Source: Campylorhamphus procurvoides (Eukaryota > Chordata > Aves > Passeriformes > Dendrocolaptidae). From it: DNA of 64,000 bases. The stretch is from the NCBI GenBank assembly GCA_013396655.1, contig WBMV01000852.1, forward strand, positions 2,104,189 to 2,168,188, written 5' to 3'. A program made the position numbers and the translations under genes. This document shows, piece by piece, positions 55,601 to 61,600 of this stretch (within the stretch, counting starts at the first letter, position 1; each line of letters opens with the position of its first letter). The notes below the pieces were generated by a model that saw only the letters and a program-made list of their open reading frames with translations, was not told the origin of the DNA and did no database searches.

Positions 55601-58600
55601 TCTCAGATTATCAACTGGCAAAATCTCTGCTACCTCAAGAAATTTAAAATTTTGTGGCAGAACTAAATTATCTCAATCTTCCTGTATCTAAACTTCATTA
55701 TTAACTATCCATCACCAAATCATTAAATAGTGTGGTATTGTATCAGTCTCTCCCGAGTAGATTAAAATGAGCTGCTTACTGGATGAGAATTAAAGCTGCT
55801 TTGAGTTGTACACAAAACAGGGACACACACTGCGTGAGAGGGATGTCCTTGTCTCTGGCTCAGGAACATTCCTCCCCTTTCCCATAGAGAATGAATAGGA
55901 TACTCTTGCTGTCCATATGTGCAAGAGAAACATTTACTTACCACCACTTAATCACAGAACCAGCATTTCACATCTAATTAGAAACAAAGGCCTGATTCTT
56001 ACAGCAGTGCCAGCAGTGTTTTTCAATGCAGTTCCAGTTTACTGATTTTGATGAACGTTGGCATCAGGAGAAAGCATCACCTCCTTTACAGTCATGTTTT
56101 CTGCTTGGTGTATTATTAATGCTATTTTTTTTTCTGATTAGCCTTTTGCTTACCCTGAATAATCAATCCTGACACCAAGTCACCAATTGATTAGTTCAGG
56201 TTTGTAAGTTCACAGTTCACAGCAAAAGAGCCACAAGGTGAGGTTTTCCTTAATTAATAATTTTAACTTATTTTACTGCCAGATGACTATTGCCAATCCC
56301 AGTACCTGAGGTGCAGGCTTATTGATATCCCACTGCATTTTAAAATAACTGAGACGAGGAGTTGATCCAAACTACTCTGAAGCCAATGGAATCTTTGCTA
56401 CTGCACATCCAGTGTGACTCAATGTGCTGAACTAATATTTTACTCCACTGTTAAGGAATGAAGAGTATCCTTCATGGTTTTCCAGGAATTTTAAGAGTCA
56501 CACAATCACAGAATATGCTGAGTTGGAAGGGACCCATAAGGGTCATTGAGTCCAACCCTCATCCCTGCAGAGGAACCATCCCCAAGAGTCACACCATGTG
56601 CCTAAGAGTATCAGTTTATTAGCAAGGTATTAAAACTGTAATTCAGAGACCTAAATCAGTAATGGGAAAGTGTTTGTGTCTTCTAATATGTAACACCAGT
56701 CACATTACAAGCCATTTAATCCAAATTGGAAGAGAAAAAGATAGAAAGGCAGGAATAGTTTTGCCTGTTGCTGAAATCCGAGTCTACAGGTCAGGAAAAA
56801 GCCCAGACCTCAGAACTAAACTGAGGAGGCAGCTGGGTAGCACTGGCACAGTAACACATTAAGCAGTATAACCTTCTAGAATTTCCCACCTAACCTAACC
56901 CTAGGGCTGTAACACACAGCACTTCTGCTGTCACTTTACAGCAACAATTCATTTTCTGCATATACAAGGGATGCCACCTACACTCCTGGCTGCATTTGAC
57001 ACGCTACCAACTGTGCCTCTGCCCTGTGAAAGCAGGGGGAACCAGGGTGAGATACTGCTGAACACCTGACACACTCCAAGATCCAGAGATCCCACAGACA
57101 GACAACCTGTGGCCCACCACGTGGGAGCTCAGAGGGGCTGCTGGAGCCCCTCTCCTGGTGGGCAGCAGAGCTGGAGCTGGGGGAACACACTGGTGCAACT
57201 GGGACACAGCTGGAGGTGCCTGTCTGAGCACCTCCACCACTGCCCACACCTCCTGTGCCCGATGCCAGTTCTGTTTCCACAGTCTGAGGCTGCAGCCTTT
57301 GCCTCAAGAGCTTTCCAGGATCTGCACGTGGCGAGGGCTTTCCAGAGATCACTCACACACAATCCTTCCCTAGGAAGGGACCCAACTTCCCAGGCAGGCT
57401 GCCATTTTAGGGTGCTTTTCCAACTTTATCATCAGATAGATTTCTTGTTCTCGGCTCTTGTAAAGCCCTCCCCGCTTTGCAGCCACGATTTAATTTCCTT
57501 CTGATCGCTGATTTTCCCGTGTTTATATTTTCTCCTGTGCCCTGTAGCTAATGAATGCTGCTCTAGCTGAGATCTGGCAGCGTGTTTGCTGTTGCCTGGC
57601 AAGCGTTCTCTTCTGCTCTGATGTATTTATTTCTTGATTTCACCAGGACACAGTGTGGCATTGTGGAAAAGTCAGTGCATTTGCTTACGTGGAGTTTACA
57701 CAACCAAGAGCGAGGGCACAGAGCACTGCAAGTGAATTCTCTTTTGTACCTGGGAGGTGTAATGCCAGCAGCTAAGTGCACCTCATGTCAGAGGCACAAT
57801 TTGCCATAGCACCTGAAAAAGTGAGTGGGACATTCTGCTGAGCTCACCATTGCCTGAGATGAGGGTCCTTCAGACCAACCTGCATCTTCACTCTTTTTTT
57901 AAAAAGCCTTAACAGCATGTTTTAATTTAGTGACTCAAAACTGCATTTCTGTCTCATATCAGAGGAAAAATATTTTGTAGAAGCTGCATCTGTGGCATTA
58001 ACTGTCTCAGACCCTGACCGCTACATTCCAGCCAGGAGTCGTGTCAAATCATTGGAGGTGCACCAAATTAATTTGTGCAGGGCCAGTATTCTTTCATCTG
58101 TGCTGGCTAGTTATTGTGACCTCAGATTTCAGGGCTGTTACAAAGAAAACAAGGTAATTAAGAGACAGATTAAGGCAATCAGAATGCCTTCATTTTTCTC
58201 CATTGGTACCTGAGCCACCCTAAACCAAACTGCTTTTGCCCTGTGAAAAACAGGTACCATAACCATTCTTTCTGAAGACAAAACTCTAGGTACATACTCA
58301 GTATTAAAGGGTTTAAAGGACAAAAGAGTTTTAGAATTGCCATATATATCCATAATTATGCCTAGGTTCCATTCAGACAAAATGAACATCCAAAGTATTT
58401 GCACTATCATGGTCTTTCTTCTGCCAAGACCTTCTGTTGCTTCCCTTCCCTTTGGAGGCTGGAATCATCCACAAGTCCACTGCTTCACTGCTCAGTGCTG
58501 TTATGTTCCCATGGCTCCAAGTTACTGGAAGCCTTGGAAGAGATCACAACTGCACAGTCAAGGTGCCACATAAAGCATAATGGGATCGTCCTGGTCCATC

Positions 58601-61600
58601 TCTTTGGAGAAATCTCTTTCATCTCTTTTCCCAGACCTCACACTTTGCTTTTTTCCCTCTTCACTTTCCCCTTCCATTATGCAGACAGGGACAGCAAGTC
58701 ATTCTGAAGTTACTGTTTTCAGTTCAGAGGGTTTCTCATGATGCAGACCCCACTTGCTGTGACAGTGCATACAATAAATGTTTGCACAGTGAGTGGTTCC
58801 AAACACCCAACATGTAACAGAAAAATCTGGGAATATGTTATTAGTGCAATGATGGAAAACTATTCATAACAGAATACTCCCTTTAAAATATTTTTAGACT
58901 ACAAAAGACCTCAAGAGATGTTTCTCAGACTGCACAGCCCTTTCATACACTTCATTTCCTGACTCATGACTTTTTTTTCTTAATGAGTTGCCCAAGCCCT
59001 TTCTGTCACCCATGATGTATTTTTCCCTTCAAAGATGACACTCCCTGACTCATGCTTTCTGCAGAAACATGGCTTGCACAAAAAAAATAGAGGCAGAAAG
59101 GAATTAGGGGACAGAGGGAGGACTCACAAGAGCCCATCTCCAAAAAAATCATCCACATCAGGTTGTCGGGGCACTCTCCTCAACAGTCCATTGATCATTA
59201 ACCATGTAAGATATAAGAGAAATTAATCCCTTTTGTGTTTGGAAGGGGACTAATTGTTATTATGTAAAGGGCACTTATTTTGACCCTGAGTACATTTTCT
59301 GCAGAAAGGGCTGTAAGATCATGGCTCTTCTCCTCTGAGGCAGGAACAGTGTTTGCTCTGCACTCAGCAACCAGAAGAAAGAGACCATGAACAGAACTCT
59401 CAGATACATCACAAGTAATTAAATAATAAACAATGCTAATTAACAAATAAAATACACCAAATGAGTGACAAAAGTTAGATTTCAAGAATACAGAACATTG
59501 TCTCTGCATACAATACACTGAATGGAAAGTTTTCCCCCTATTGCCCCTTTTACTTTTCCAACTCTTTACCTAATGCCATCAGGATTTCATTTTCTTCTTT
59601 CTCCTGTATTTAATTATTTTTCTTTATTCAGCAAATCCCTCTAAAGTCTGAGTACCATTTATCTGTGTATTTACTTCGACTAGTTACTACTTACCTCATC
59701 CCACTCCAGAAGGTAGCTGGTGATTTTTGAACCATTATCAATGGGTGCCTATGAACAAAAATAAACAAAAGGTGACTTGGGGAATAAGAGAAAACTACTT
59801 CACCATCCCCCCTGGGCAAATGACTACAGTCTCAAGTGAAACCAAAGCTCTGCACATGGCTTGGCAACTCTTAACAAATACTGGGAAGAAACTGGACGTA
59901 ATGAAACACATACATTTTAAAAGTCAAGTCAGTGCACAGGAAGGGATTTGTCAGAGTACAGCAAGTTCAAGTCCCTGACTGAAAAATGGCTGTCTCAGCT
60001 TTCAATTCTTTTCAATATTTATGCTGACTGTCAGTAAACTGTTTTTCCCTGCTTTCTTGCCCGATCCCAGCATTACCTACCTTCCACTGTAAGGTTAAGG
60101 AGCTTTTGGTCCTGTGCGAGGGTTTGGGTGGGAAGGGACACTCTGGTGCTGAGCTGTGAGTGGTGAAGCTTACTGGCTCTGAGCAGGACCCCTTGACTGA
60201 GTTGTACGTTGCATATACCCTGGAAACAGTATTCAAAGGGGTTAGAAATTTGCTGACAGTCACAGTGGTGCTGCCTCAGTCACAGTATTTGACCACCAAA
60301 GCATTCACGATACCATCCACTAATGGGAGATTTATCACAGACCAGTGTCTATTCTTATTTTACTTCACTTAATACAAGTATGCAAGGGAAAAAAAAAATC
60401 ACAGTAGAAGATGAACATTACAGTGATTTTTGCAAATACTCCCACAGACCGCTGAGTTATCTTCATTATCTTTTCCTTCCACCACTATTTCCTTGCCTAT
60501 TGCCAGACTTCCACACACTGTGCTAAAATCCTCTTTCACAACAGAAAGTATGAAATCATGAAGAAAAAGGTATGAACTTCAATGCCTGGTTTGCACTTGA
60601 TGCACATGTACCCTGCTGAGTGGTGGGAACTGCTGGGCTCCTTCCATGGGTACAAGCTCATCCTATATAGCTGAGGTGTCAACACTTAGTGGACCTAAAC
60701 TGATTAGAACTAACACAGCTCAGTCACACTGCTCTGACAAACTAAAAATCTCCAAAGCAAATTTGATTTAAGGCAAATCCTGTATAGAGGGGGAGATACA
60801 ATACCAAATCACGTGGGAAAGCAAACACAGTATAGTTGAGCACTTCCTCACATGGTGATTTTTTCTGAAAAATTAATGATGTTATTTTTCCCCCCTCACA
60901 TTTTCCATGCAGCAGAAGAAAAGTGCAAATTGGAAGTCTTCTACCCGCAAAAAAGTTCAGATCATGACCAGACAATGACCTCTGAGCTGGCTGTAGCTAT
61001 TGTGTCCTTGAATGCAGAGCTAAAGAAAGGGCAATTTCTAAATTTGTTTTCAGTAGATAAGAGTAATTTATGTACAATGGCCACCTACGTAGAATCAAGC
61101 CTTTTGGGGGAGGTTGACAAGAACTGCTGCAGTGCTGCTCTACCCATCACCTGTTAGCAGTCAGGAGTGCAAACAAATGCAATTAATTAATTGAGTCTGC
61201 ATCTGGCAAGTGGATTGTGCGTGCGCTGGAAATGAGCGTAGCCAAGCATCCAACACAAACAAGAAGGGAATATAACCATGAGAAAATGAGCTAAAGGGGC
61301 ATCCTCTGCATCTCAGCACAGTCAGCCCTGAAAGTACCAAAACAATACACCTGAAGGAAAGCAGGCAGCAGGTTCAGAGGGAACCAGGTTGTCCCAGGTG
61401 CCCAGCAGGGCAGCAGCAAGAACAGGCACCTTGTCCTGTGGAGACAAAGCCCTGAGAGATGCTGCCAAGGTCAGGCAGACCCAAGGCAATCTGCCCAGTA
61501 ACTGCTGGCCCCATAAATTTCTTTACTGAACAGATTTATTTCTTCACAGTTGTCAATACATAATGCAGTTTCAACGAGGGAAAAAAACTGTCATGGAAAG

